Part shown: positions 1 through 13,200 of the stretch, piece after piece
Numbering within the stretch: the stretch's first letter is position 1
How the letters are laid out: the number at the start of each line of letters is the position of its first letter
NCBI GenBank assembly: GCA_025991245.1
Contig: BQMJ01000078.1
Coordinates: forward strand, 1 to 64,000
Reading direction: 5' to 3'
From: Galdieria partita
Lineage: Eukaryota > Rhodophyta > Bangiophyceae > Galdieriales > Galdieriaceae
DNA length: 64,000 nt
Made by a program: the position numbers and the translations under genes
Notes under the pieces: generated by a model
What the model was told of the DNA's origin: nothing
The model's input: only the letters and a program-made list of their open reading frames with translations
Databases searched by the model: none

Positions 1-653
1 CCTAATAAACCCTAATAAACCCTAATAAACCCTAATAAACCCTAAATAAACCCTAAATAAACCCTAAATAAACCCTAATAAACCCTAAATAAACCCTAAT
101 AAACCCTAATAAACCCTAAATAAACCCTAATAAACCCTAAATAACCCCTAATAAACCCTAATAAACCCTAAATAAACCCTAATAAACCCTAATAAACCCT
201 AAATAAACCCTAATAAACCCTAAATAAACCCTAAATAAACCCTAAATAAACCCTAATAAACCCTAATAAACCCTAATAAACCCTAATAAACCCTAATAAA
301 CCCTAATAAACCCTAATAAACCCTAATAAACCCTAATAAACCCTAAATAAACCCTAAATAAACCCTAATAAACCCTAATAAACCCTAAATAAACCCTAAT
401 AAACCCTAAATAAACCCTAATAAACCCTAAATAAACCCTAAATAAACCCTAATAAACCCTAATAAACCCTAATAAAACCAATAAACCCTAATAAACCCTA
501 ATAAACCCTAATAAACCCTAATAAACCCTAATAAACCCTAATAAACCCTAAATAAACCCTAATAAACCCTAATAAACCCTAATAAACCCTAATAAACCCT
601 AATAAACCCTAATAAACCCTAATATTCTTAATATCCCCTAATAAACCCTAATA
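1..653. repeat. Telomere, C-rich strand
   Basis: Near-perfect array of two interspersed units, the 10-mer CCCTAATAAA and the 11-mer CCCTAAATAAA, so the G-strand reads TTTATTAGGG and TTTATTTAGGG. The C-rich strand at the 5' end of the top strand is the orientation expected at a left chromosome end. The array is clean to about 624 and then degrades over about 30 bp. A few off-register units occur inside (around 147 and 471). The window therefore starts in the telomere itself, not in an internal telomere-like block. Confidence 0.95.
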
Positions 654-2880
654 GCAAACCATAAGTAGACCGTAAACCCTCAGTAAAATCTGAATAAGAA
701 GAAAAAATGCATACTCCCTTCGGCCAGACTACACATATTTTGCAATTCATTTAGCTTTTTTTTCATATATGCATTCGAGGACCTTCTTAATTTTATCAAG
801 CTTTTTCTCCTTGCTTCTAATGTAATCAGCTTTGTCGCAAACTTTTTATGGGTATTTTGAAGTTGACGTTCTGACTTTTTGGTTTTTTTTGGTTATGTTT
901 GTATTCGAGTCTTATTGCGAGATTACTGGAAATGTAAAGAAAATGTTTTGATTTTGCTTTTGATCAGTGGTTGTCCTCTTTTGTGTAGGTATTTTTATGT
1001 TGGTTTGGGTTATTAAAAAATTTTAAGCGATTCGCTTAAATGCATTTTTTTCTGGTAACTGTTACTTTGTCATTTTCGCCTTTTATTGACCAAGTTTTAA
1101 AGCAAATTATTAAAGCGTTTATTACACATCGTTTTTCTTCGTTCTTAGTTATGGCCCTATATATTGTGTAAAGCATCTTCGAACTTTCTTATTATGATTG
1201 AATGTTCCTTTATTCATCCAGGTAATATTTTTCTATAGTATGTGACTTTGGATAAAAATAGTAATAAACCCTTAATAAACCCTAATAAACCCTGATAAGA
1301 AAGCTCCCATTGCCCTGTTTCAAAACATCCGCATTTGAAGATTTATTAGGTTTTCCGTCATCACAATGCATTCAAGAAAAAAAGTGAATTGGTTCTACCA
1401 AAACCTTTACTTTTGCTTTTGGTCTGGTGAAAGTAATCAATTCTCAAAACTGTGTTTTTTTTGCCAGCGATCAAATGACTTGCCTTGAGCTATTTTTGCG
1501 TATTTTTGTATTTGTTGTTGATTACTGGAAAACCTGGAAATTTAGGGAAAATTTTGAGATGCTATTTTTTCGAGGCCTTTGTGAGTTTAGGTATTCCGTA
1601 CCAAGACCTAATAGTAAACCATAACTAGACCGCATAGTAATACCTCAGTAAAACCTGAATAAGAAAGAAAAATGCGTACTCTTCTTTGCCAGGCTACACA
1701 TATTTTACGATTCATTTTGTTATTGAATGCATCAGAGAAAAAAGTCCTTAAATTCTATCGATCGTTTTATATTTACTTCTAGTATAATTAATTTATGTAG
1801 CAAAATTTTATAAGAGTTTTTTGAATGGCTATATGACTTTTGTTGTGGGCTTCATTTTGTTTATTCATTGGAGTTTTACTACGTGAACACTTGAATCTCT
1901 AACGAAAATGTTTCCATTTTATCTTTAATTAGTGGTCGCCCTTCTTTTGTTCAGGCATTTCTCTGTTGTGATGTGTTGATTTTGAAATTTAAGCTGTTTT
2001 CTTCAAGGAAAATTTTTTTGGTTGATTTTAGCCTTATTGCCTTCCTCTATTATTGACAAAATTTACAGCAAATTGTTAAATCTTTTATTATCGACCATTT
2101 TTCTTTTTTCTATTAAAGCCGTATTCATCCAATGTAGAACCTTTTGATTGTCTATATTGGTTGAATGCTCTTTTATTCATCCTGTTAATATCTCTCTAGG
2201 GTATGTGTTTTTTCATAAGAAAAAGTAATATATCTTAGTAAGCCTGTTAAGAAAAATTCCCATTGCCCTGTACTAGACCATGCGCATTTGAACATTTATC
2301 AAGGCCTTGGTCAGCTCAATGCATTGGAGAAAGAAAGCCAATTGGTTCTATCAAGACCTTTACTTTTGCTTTTAGTTTCGTAAAGTTAATGAATTTTCAA
2401 ACTGTGCTTCTTGTTTTGCCAGCGATCAAATGACTTGCCTTGTGGGCTATTTCTGCGTATGTTTGTATCTGTTGTTTATTACGGGTATTTAGGTGAAGTT
2501 TTAGGATGCTATTTTTAATTCAAAGCCATTTCAAGTTAGGGAATTTCTTTTTTGCTTCGCAGTAATTCGAAATTTTGAGCTTTTCCGAAATTGTGAGCAT
2601 TTTTCTTAAATGGCTCCTTTTTGTTGTTATTAGCATCATTACCGTTTGTTCTTGATTGACCGAGTGGCACAGTAAATTTACGGACTTTTTTCATTATGAT
2701 ATTTTTCTTTGTCCGGTATTTGTGCCGAATCTATTTGGTGTATGATCCTTTTGGTTTCTTATATTGGATGAATTTATCTTGATTGACCCTGTTGATACCT
2801 TCCTGTAGTATTTAAACTTTTAGGTAAATATGCAAAATTATGTTGAAATTATATCCTAATGAAACCTAATAAAATTGAAA
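654..2880. repeat. Subtelomeric diverged tandem repeat, unit about 0.95 kb
   Basis: Two long diverged copies can be lined up by eye. The block starting near 650 recurs near 1607 (shared stretches such as CTACACATATTTT and CTCAGTAAAA). The block near 1294 recurs near 2243 (shared CCCATTGCCCTGT and GCGATCAAATGACTTGCCTT). A third partial copy runs about 2560-2880. Each unit carries telomere-like remnants at matching places, clearest at 1261-1295. Base use is T-rich on the top strand, and I see no convincing gene. Short open frames here have no start context, splice partner or family resemblance. Confidence 0.75.
1261..1295. repeat. Interstitial telomere remnant
   Basis: About three telomere-like units (one variant CCCTTAATAAA, one CCCTAATAAA, one CCCTGATAAG) lie inside the subtelomeric repeat unit. 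Weaker remnants sit near 2230-2250 and 2853-2875, at the equivalent place of later units. This suggests that the whole block, with a telomere junction inside it, was duplicated. Confidence 0.8.
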
Positions 2881-5800
2881 TAAAAAAATAACGTTTATTG
2901 CTTTCAACCAGGACATTCATAGTTTTTCAATTCATTGCGCTCTAGTTGTCTCAAAATAGGAGTGTTCAGAGTAAATTGCTTATGTCTGTTTTCTTAGTTA
3001 TGTTCTTTGCCAAAGAATAGTTACGTATTGTTTTATTTTTTTTTTTGCTTGTTGTGCCACTGACCATGTTTGGTTTCCTGTCAGCTACATTTTGTTTGAG
3101 TTTTTTTTTGGAATGGAAACTGGAGTAAGTTTTTAGATTGTTTCTTTTGCTCAAATTTTTTTGGAGTTTACATTTTTTTGCTTCTTTTGTATTGTTTTGA
3201 GATTTTAGGTGGTTCGTTTGAATGGTATCCTTCTGGTATCATAAGTGTGAGGCGCGAGCAATGTAGGTGAACAAGTCGTTGCAACAGTCGAGCAATCTGA
3301 CACTATCAACATTTTCATTTCTTTGTTTTTTGCTGCATTGATTGTTGTTTTCAAGGATTGTCCCTCCTTTTTACTACTTTTTCTCCAATGAGAAAAAAAA
3401 ATGTTTTTTCTTCGGTATTTTAATGTGGTATAGTTACTAAATTCACTTTCATCAAAATTATTGTATTTTTTTTCTCTGTGAGCAGTTTGCTGTTACTTTT
3501 TTACTTCGCTTCACACGGTCGACAAATATCTGCGGGACGAGAACAGGTTCAAGGTACTGATGATGTAAGGAACACGTGGTATATGGAAATCCTTCAATGT
3601 ATTCTCAAGTTTCTACTTCTCTAAATTGTTATTATTCTATGGCTTCCTTGTAAAATTGGTATTTGTATTGTTGCTTTAGTAAACTTTACAAACAAGTGTA
3701 GCTCTTATAATGCAAAGATTGCCTATTCCCCTTTGATGCATTGCATAAATTCCTCTTCAATACCTTTTCATAATGCCGATGTGATAGAACTGAAACTGAA
3801 GTGCAGAAATTTGTTTCTTTTTTTTTACCGTTGCCATAAATTTTATAAGTTCTTGAACTTTTTTTATGCATTAATGACACAGTAATGTTTCTTGCAAATT
3901 TCTCTTTTCATATAGGTTTGTATGGGTATTACTTCTTAACGATAATGATATTTCTTCATTTATGTTTCTTATTAAGATCGTTGCTATCTTCAGTGCATAC
4001 ATAATGATAAGGTTTCAATTTCGATAGTTTAAAAAATTTTGTTTCGATCATTTCGTTAAGTCCCTTATGGTTGAACCTTACCCTATGAGAATCGTCTTGA
4101 AAAATCTGTCTTAGATAGCAAAATTTTAAGTAGTGTTTTTTGGTCACTTAATTGTATTCGACGTTGCAGTGTTATTGAAAATGTAAACATTTGGTAGGTA
4201 GTTTTTACTTTCTGACGGCCTAAAATGAAGTGCGTGTTTTATTCTGTAAGTACCCTTAACTTGAAATATAGTGTCGCTATACATATTTAGCAAAAATTAT
4301 ACAATGCTTATGGTATTCTTGGATTTTCAAAAGCAAAACATTGTGTTTCGGTAAACTTTTCGATCCGCCTTTTATCTATTCTCAACGAGACCAAGCTGAG
4401 AATCAATTTGTTGGTTTTTCAGTGTGAGTTACTATGCCCTAGATTCTTACTCAATTGTCGTTTTTTAAGAATGATTGAATTAGGAGATTCAATCGTCGTA
4501 TAGACTCTAAGTTCAAAATTTAAAAAATTCAGCTTTTTGCTCCTTTTTCTTCTAGTACTACTGTCTGTTTTCCTTTTGTGTTTTATGTCTTATAACCCTT
4601 GAATGTGTAATGAAATTTTCCTAGGTTCTATTTCACCTATGTACTAAAATGTTCGAGGTGAGAATACATTGATTATTTTTATATACAGATTTGTTCTATT
4701 TTTCTTTTTACTAAATTTTGCATTATCACCTACTATTTACCCCTGTGAACAACTAGGAATACTGATGCCATAAGGACAAATAATGTATTGAAGTTATTCA
4801 ACTTTTTCACTTGGGCCAACCTCTTTAAATTCTTTCTTTTGCTATAGACTCTATTCGAGACGACATTTTTATCGCTCTTCTAATGAACAGTAGATCATTT
4901 TAGAAAAACAGTTAAATTTTTTTTTTATTTGAAAACACACGAATTTCCATTTCTTTTTCTAAAAAGCATGCATTTTTCTCAATTCACTAGATCGTCGTAA
5001 AAGAATCTAATAGTGTATAAAATTAAGTGGTGTAGATTCGGTTAAATTCTTTTGAAATTGTGTCAACATTCTTGATGATTTTTGTGATTTTGCTAATTTA
5101 TTTCGAGTGACAAAATAATTCTTCCTTTGAATTCTTTTTGGAATCACCTCCACAGTTGTATTGGTATTTTATGTAAGCGACATTCAATTGTTCCATTTGT
5201 TTCACCTCTATTGAAGTTTTTAATTTTTGGGGGAACTGAGCAATTTGGTTGTGAGTTTGATGCATTGCGAAATCTAAATCTGGTAATTTTTACAGCTAGC
5301 GTATTGCATGGCTTGTTTCACTATAGTCGTTTTCGATATTGAAAAGCGACAGTTTTTGAAAAAGTAGAATCGTGCAACTGTTGGTTTTTACTATGTGGTA
5401 TCTTTTATCAGACACCTTTTTTGTAAAAAGAATTTTTTTGCTTTCTTATGGTAACTGGATCCATTTTGTTCTATTTTATGTTGATTGGCATAATATTGTA
5501 CACGAATTGTACTGTTGGTATATATAATGAAGACAAAGCAAGCCACGCCTTTTCCATAAAAAAGCCTCAAATGAATTGAACAGTTTGCAATCTAGCCACA
5601 AAAGTTCAACGTTTGTCTGTAGCATCTTCGATATTATATGCTTTATGTCAGTTTGACTATGATTTGAATGACAGCTTGAAGAGAAACATATCTCTCAAGA
5701 GCACTTTTCCTCCATGAGTTTGTTGTATTTTTATTCTTGTGCTTTGAAATCATCCTGGTGTTCTTGTTTCTCTCCTAAATATATATAGAATTTCTTTTGA

Positions 5801-8800
5801 GTATTTCAATTTGACAAAAGTATTGAATTGTATACGACTGAGAATATGGTAGGTTCTTTTATGAACATGCATTTGGATACTACTTCTTACTATCTTTTGC
5901 ATTGTCGACTAATGTCCGTTGAAGAAAACAATTAGAGATATACTTATTCAATAAAGACAAGTAGTATATGAGAATTCTTCAACTTTCTAGAGATTCTATT
6001 TCTCTTGCTGTCTTTCTTTTCTCTATGGGTTATTTTCAAAATCGCTATCTGTATCGTTCAGTTATTAGTCTGTATGTGTACGAAAGAAAGAAACGCTACA
6101 AAGGTCTAATAAAAAAAAGAATCGTCTAGTGTCCTCTGACATACGTCATGTGCTTTCCTTCAACGAATTATGTTCTAGTGAAACCAATGTTATGAAGCCA
6201 AGAATTGTTTAATAATTCAAATATTTTAACTTACCTTGTTGCTTTCATGTTGGGTAGTGTTTAAGTTTTGTTTTGTTTGTTGATCCATTCGTGTCAATTC
6301 ATCTTCGCCTATGAAATCTTCATCCCCTAATATACTCGTGCACTTGTACCGCTTTTGACTGATCATGAATTTTCTCTAGTACTTGTTTTGGGGGAACGTT
6401 TTCATTTGTTTGGAGCGAACATAATTCATTATTTACTTGAAATCTTGCAAAACTAAATTGGCTCCGCTTTCCGTTTTTTGCAACAGTACTATTTACCATC
6501 TACTGTATCAGAGTCTTTCTCGATTCGCCGACAGTGATCTACCTTGTTTCGCCCTATTTTTTTCTTATATTGTCCTATCTATCACTTAGCAACTTGGCAA
6601 AGCAGGGTTTTATTTTCTTATGATCATTGTATACTCCTTATTTCATTCTGTGAGTATCTTTGTATACTATAATGCTACTTTGCTGATGGTATACATATTG
6701 AACCAAATCTAAGCCATACCATACATATGCCATAAAAAAGGCTTTCAATTGAAAGAAGCAGTTAACAATGACAACATTAATATTCCATTATGTCTGCTGT
6801 TCTTCCTCTTTCTTCTTGCTTTATGTCTACCTGGTCAATACTTTACGCGATAACTAATAGAAGATTATATCACTGCGTGGCATTTTTCCTTATTGGTCAT
6901 ATTGCACTTTCACTCTTTTTCTCTACAATCAGTTTGTTCTTCTTTGTTTTCTTATCTTTAAATAATTTTTTAGTCTTTTAGTGTGCATTGCATAATATTT
7001 TGGTTTCTTCCTAGCTCTTTTCTCTAGAATTTTCTATTTGAAACTCATTTGTTTGGAAAGTCCTCCAAACGAAATTCAATTTCTTCCATTATTACCATAA
7101 GAAATTTCAATGCGTCTTGCTTTTCATACTTATCTATGTTTAAATCGGTACTTGGTGAATAGAAATTAAATGAATGCCTTCTACTGAGGTAAATATTCAT
7201 TTCTACGTTTTAATAGGGAGCAAGAACAAGATTGAGACTAGATGTCTATGTTAGTGACACAACTTGAAATACTGTGACACTTGAGAAGTTGCAGGAGAAG
7301 CTCTACTTGTAAATACTCTAGTGTACTTGCAAACTGGCTCAAAAATTTCCAACTATATCATGTATGCAAAAATGTACCATGGAGATTTTAAATCAATCGT
7401 TGGTCTTTCCTCAACTTTTCCAGAGGACAATGGAGTATAAAAGAAGAGCTTGGTAAGTTTGATTCTTTTACTCCTCCATTTCTGTTGATTTCGACCCACC
7501 ACTAGTTATTTTTATATTTACAAATAAATAGCACTCTAGCCATTTTTTAGACAGTTGGAGCTTACTCTTGGCTAATCGTGGAAAAGTTCATATGAAACAA
7601 AAAAACACAAGTTAGTATATACAAAACAATTTCTACAACTCTTTTTCCACAAATATCTGCTTTAAAAAAATTTCGAAAAATTTTTGAATTTTGTCGAGAA
7701 TTGGCTACGTAGAACATAGCCCATGACAGCCAAAAGGCAATAGAGGAAAGTGAGGGAAAATGAATCAATGAACCCTCATGTGAACTCAAATAACTTCTTA
7801 CTGGATTTCCCAACGACCCAGCTTGGATTCTAATTCAGCCTAGTAAAATCTACAATGCAACAAAATTTTCATTTGCAACACAATCTACTAAGGTTCTATA
7901 TATTATTTGCTACAATTGTTTTCACAGATATCACTTTCTAATTTAATCTCTTGTAAAGAATAGAGGTTTCATTGTAAAATTGCATTTCTTCTTAGTGAGT
8001 GTAAATAGTTTTTGAATGTGTAGTTTTTCCAGCTAATACTGTAGGTGTCTTTCTGCTATTTTTTTGTCTCTTTCACATCACAGTGTAATTGGAAATGATT
8101 TCAGCATTGTGCATTATAGACAACTTTCTAGTTTTAATGTATTTTATTCTGAACTTGTTGTATGGACCGCTTTTATATGTTTTCCTAAGTGTTTTAATTC
8201 GCCACTGGGTTACATAAAATTCGTAAACTTTTTCTTCTCCTGGACTTCTTGTAATTTAGAAATTTAATTGTGTTTGTCCTTGTTTTGGCTGTGTAGCTCG
8301 TTTTGAACTGATATTGTTGTTGCCAGAAATTTTTGGGCCTTTTCTCTTTTCAATTGAATATTCTATGTGGAACTCTCACAAGTACATGTTGTCTTCAACA
8401 AGTTTCTGTGATAAATAAAGCATCTCATGTCAATTGTCTTGCATCTCTATTTATTGTTTTGATTGATATTGGGTTGTTTGAAACTTTTCTTTTAAACTCT
8501 GGCCTTAGAAGCATTTTTGTATAGCTGTTCTTCATAATAAAGTTTTTCTTAAGAAGCGATACGCGAACTTTCTTTTTTTGGCGTTGGGTAATAGCTCTAC
8601 TGCATTGGCCCCAGCTCTGTCCAATTATGCATAGTTCTGATTGGCTGATTGGTAAAACTTGAATGGTCGATTGTTGTCTTTGCCTTTTTTTAAGAATTTG
8701 TGTTGATTCTTTGAAGTCTCTCTGTTTACACCTTTGTGACTCAAAGTGGCTAAACGTTGATTCTCGCCTCTCCTGAATTGGGTTAAAGCATATGCAAATT

Positions 8801-9400
8801 GCCAAGATTCGATTTCTTAGATATTATCAATTGTATTTTCCTTCTATAATGGTCTTTTTTGTACTGTGTACTGCAGTTGGTGTTTGTCTTTCTTTCTTAG
8901 CTAAAAGTCTTTCTCGTTTGTATGCAAATGACAAGGTAATTTGTCTATAAAAGAAATTACGTGATTCTTCCATCATCTGTAAAAACTGAAATATTTAAGT
9001 TGATGGCATTGTCCACATAAAAAGTCATTGGGATCATGAGCTGTCGCGTACATTTTTTATTATCAATTGAATAGAAAAAATTCATTGACTTTCAGACATT
9101 TTCATCATTATGACAATCCAAATGTTGGAGAGAGTTCTTCTTGTATAATTAACTAGTCACGAAATTCAACGTGTATTCATTCACGGACGCTAGACTTCTA
9201 CGATAATAAAATTTTAGCAACCATACCCACCAGTATGAAGATCGATTGTTCAAGTAAACAGGGCATCAAGAATAAAATATTCATGTCTTGCTCAATTTTG
9301 CTTTGTAACGTAGGAAGATCCTGGAATATCTTGCGCATATCTAGGAATGTTGCTCAGTAAAGTAATTTAATATGCTGAAAGAATCGCTGTTTAAAATGAG
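2881..9400. repeat. Gene-free subtelomere with degenerate repeats, period about 1.15 kb
   Basis: No gene seen. Diverged repeats recur at roughly regular spacing. A motif block at about 3490-3615 (GTCGACAAAT, then a GATGTAAGGA-like stretch, then CTTCAA) recurs at about 4735-4810 and 5885-5990. A block at about 5515-5600 (GCCATACC/CCATAAAAAAG, then AATTGAA) recurs at about 6680-6790. A block at 4370-4500 (TATCTATTCTCAAC, then TAGAATCA) recurs far away at 13700-13830. The sequence is strongly T-rich on the top strand. The longest open frame (minus strand, 8425-8805) looks accidental. Confidence 0.6.
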
Positions 9401-9639
9401 CAATGTATTCATAATTTCGTGGACAGTTGTCAGTTTGTATACTTTGTGCTTGTCAGCCTTTTTATAGAATTGTACGTTGCATAGCTGGTTGTGATTTCCC
9501 AATAGAAAGACAAGGTTATTTAAGTGCCAACAGTAATACTATTCAAACAGTATCCTTTCTAAAACTGTGTCTCACAAACTGTCAACTGCTAAGTATTTAT
9601 AGACTTGAGCACAAAAGACTACGGTAGCTATTCCAAACA

Positions 9640-11000
9640 TACACTATGCCGACGAGTTGCGAAGCCTCTCTTTTGTGAAAATTTTTCCCATCAGATGCTC
9701 TTTTTCTTCCAAGTCTTGTTTCGAAATTGCATCCTTCAAGTGACCTCGTCAAGTAAGATTAGCAAACAACGACGTAAAGATGCTTCAAAGTCGGTGTACA
9801 AACTCTGTTCACGTCCGTTTTCGAAACAGCAACTCACAGTTGAACTGCGCAGTTGAGTTGCCACGAGACAACCTCACCTCTCCATTTGGACAATAGATTC
9901 TCAATAGACAAAAACTGACAATGACAAGAATCGTTTTTGTGAAGAACCAAAGAGAATCAACTCAGAATATACTCCGACTGTTACAAAAGATCTTGGTAAT
10001 TGTTCCACAAGAGAGAGTCCTCATCTATTGTTCACAGGACAACAGTTCATTTCAACTTCAGAAACCAAGTTACATTGGAAGACTAGAGTGGGACAAGGAT
10101 TCAAGGTCAAAGACTATTTGGAGCCTTTGTGCCGACTGGTTCCACAGTAATCCGCAGGGTCAATGTCTTACAAAGAGTCAAGGAATTAAGATTAACAATT
10201 CTCGAACAGTATCTAGGTTGCATTCGACATGAAGTTGGAAGCGACTTTGAGGTTCAATCCAAGTTGTTGACAGGAAACGAACAAACCGAACCGCGCCTTG
10301 GCTGGAATTTCTAGAAGTGCAAAGTCATAAAACTTCAAAGTTTTTTTCGTACTAAAAAGTTCTCCTCTAAATTCAACTACTTATATTTTCATAAAAAGGA
10401 ACAATTTTATCCACTTCAAAACAGGTGGTAACAAAGCAACTACAGCAACAGTTGAGCAAAGCAATCACAAAGAGAGATTGGGCAAAGTGACGTTGAAGAG
10501 TTCTTCGAGTACCGTTAAAAGTGCACACGCCATATTGTTTCATATGTACCTAGTGAAAACTTTCCAAGGGAACCTTCCACTCAAAGGTTTACCTAGAATA
10601 CTACTGATTCTCTAACGTTGCATTATTTGAAGAGAACCGTTGTGTTAGAATGATTGTTGACATACCCCTGAGAGTAAAGCCCGCCATTGTATAGTGAGAT
10701 AAACTCACCTTTGTTATTTACCTTGGAGATTTACTTGCTTCAAGTTGATTTGGAGAACATTGAGCTCTAGTTGATAGGAATCATTTCAAGAAAGTATAAT
10801 CTGCCACTTTCAAGAAGAAGAGCGTATTTCCCACAACTTGGAACGATTTAGTGTGCAGTTGCCAAGTTGTCATATAGAAATTTCGTCAAGTAGAGTGAAC
10901 ACTTGTGCCGATAAATGTCTATCTGACCTGTTTGCAACTTGGAGGACTGTGAAATTTGTGTTACCAGCATCAAGGACTTTTTAGACTTTTGCAGATTTGA
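9640..11000 (+). repeat. Dispersed subtelomeric repeat, copy A
   Basis: Shares ordered motifs with the copies at 12.6, 14.9 and 21.4 kb. These include a CTCTCCATTTGGA-like box near 9874, a CTACAAAAGA box, a CAAGTTACATTGGAAGAC box near 10067, and TTGGAGCC...TGCCGACT near 10118. A downstream block (CCTGTTTG, then TTACCAGCAT, near 10928-10965) is matched at about 21930-21975. No terminal repeat, long open frame or transposase/reverse-transcriptase motif was found, so the class is unknown. This is the longest copy. Confidence 0.5.
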
Positions 11001-12599
11001 GTTTATACACTCTGGTCGAGTATTTCAATTATCAAGAAAACGTTTAAGTACATGTTGGAAGTGACACATGTATATAATTTGTATTTTGCCTGCAAGTATG
11101 TTGATAGAGTCCAGTCAAGTTTCTCAATCAGCTTGAATACATAGACCAAATGTCGCATATTCTATTTTGTCTAATTCAATTGCGAAAATAAAGAATCAGT
11201 TGTTGACTCTTTCTATTTTGTATAAGTCTATATATGAAAACTGTTCATATAGCAAAGCGTCACGACTCACATAGTAAGTATCGATGCAAGAATCTTCCCT
11301 TGTTTGTCCCTTGACAACAACAGTCACCAATGCAGATCCTCGGGACATTTCCTCCAATACATTTAGAACAGCGCAAAGTTTCAAACAGTCTGTGCTTCAC
11401 AAAACTCAACAATCTACACAGACAATTCTGGGAATACTAGAGCACTCCAAGTTGGAGAAACATTACTGAGTTGTCAAGGGTGGCTTCCCAAGACAAAGAA
11501 TTGCCTACACTAGTAAACCCAACATACAAAAAAGCAAAAAGGGAAAGAAAGCAGCAACTCATTGACGGACTTTTCAACCATATCTAGAGTACTTGAACAC
11601 GTTTTAAAGCGAGTACCTAGGCTAACTCTCGATTCTAGTTCCCTCAGAGTTTTGCTGGTCAAAAATACAGAAGCATCTACAACAGTTCTATTGAAAACCC
11701 CACTCTATGAAAACTCTCAAAGCTGCCTAGTATCCATATATACTCTAAAACGCAACGCCAAAACCCAACATTGGAAAAATATCTGTCTACAATATGGACA
11801 TATCAACTGGTCAAGCACTCAAACAATCATAAAGCTTCATATAATTCCAAGTCAACTAGCTCATAAATTGCAACTTTGGTGACTTCAAGTTGGTCAACGG
11901 AAGATTGAAAGCTGCCATCATCACTCGGTTCATTCCAACCAAAGCAATTCCCAACGGATGTGGAAAGGTGATTTGAGCAACTCGTTTGTGTTTTCAACAT
12001 CTTCTTTGTGAGGCTGCTGAACCTCGTTATCTTGAGATGAAAGGATTACCAAAGAAGAACAAACAAAAGATTGCCGAATTGCAACTAATAATCAGTTAAA
12101 TCCCATTAGCAGCTAAATTGTCCGTTGTAGTTGACAAGGCCATCATCACCAATTCATAGGACCTCAAGTGTGTGCATTCTTTACTCAATTTTTCTGTATA
12201 CAAGAGTTGAAACTACGGGAAGAGTGGTATAATTGGAGTATACTTTGTGCCGAAAGGCTTTTCAAAAAGAAAAAAAACGTTGGCAGATCCCAGTTAGGTA
12301 TAGAGTCCAGCTTGCAGTGCAACTTTTGAAAACAGGGCATCTTTCTCAACCCAATTTCTGTCTTTTAACAACAAAAGCGAAACTATTTGAGCTGGTACAA
12401 GTTAATTGTACACTGATTGTTAAAGTGCTGTATGTAAAAGAGCGGATAGAGATTTTACCTTTGTAGAATTACAATAGTCTTTTACTTTACCAGACATGGT
12501 CTACGTATTTCTAAAAGTGCCTTGAAGCTTGCTTTTAAACTGGAAAATGCTGTGAGCTTTTCTATTCATTTACACTCAACAACCAAGCAACAGAAGTGG

Positions 12600-13200
12600 T
12601 TCGATGATTTCTGTACCCGAAAGGGTTGAAGTTTTGTCAATTTTGAATTTCGCACTGTAGTTATGGCGCGATGCTCCTCTCTCCTCTCCATTTGGATAAG
12701 AGACTTTAAATGGTCATAAACTCACAAATAAAGGAACTGGTTGTTTGAAGAATACAAGAATCAAATCAGACTGTACTTCGAGTGCTACAAAAGACCTTGA
12801 TGAGTGTGACGCAAAAGAGGATTCACAACAACAATTCATAAGACTTTGTAGTATATTTGGACTTGAAAAACCAAGTTACACTGCAAGACTGTATATGGGC
12901 AGGGGTTCAAACTTAAAAATAATTGGGAGCTCTTTATACCGACTTTTCTTTTTATAGTACTCTACACAGTAAAAAACGCCTATAAACCTACCAGAAAATG
13001 AAGAGCAGCAGTTTTCAACAAGGATCCAAGTTGAGGTACGTTTAACATGAACATGGACCGAAGATAAGTATTTTTCAAGCTTTGTGGAACTCAAGTTCCA
13101 AGTCACTGAAAGTTTACCACCAATACTAGCATGTCTTGGATGGCAAGGTTTGGTCTTGAAGAGTTTCTCATTCGAACTCACTGTTTGACGCTTTAGGCAT
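12600..13200 (+). repeat. Dispersed subtelomeric repeat, copy B
   Basis: Carries the same ordered boxes as copy A: CTCTCCATTTGGA near 12687, CTACAAAAGACCTTGATGA near 12785, CAAGTTACACTGCAAGAC near 12872 and TTGGGAGCTCTTTATACCGACT near 12924. Identity is visibly partial, with many small length changes, pointing to old copies. Its edges are uncertain by 100 bp or more. Confidence 0.5.

Noticed and set aside
1-3000. CRISPR-like array
   Set aside because: The repeats are contiguous telomere units or long subtelomeric units, with no repeat-spacer pattern.
8425-8805. 126-codon minus-strand open frame in the subtelomere
   Set aside because: Lies in repeat-like, strand-biased sequence, no recognisable domain, no splice context; the strand skew makes chance open frames common here.
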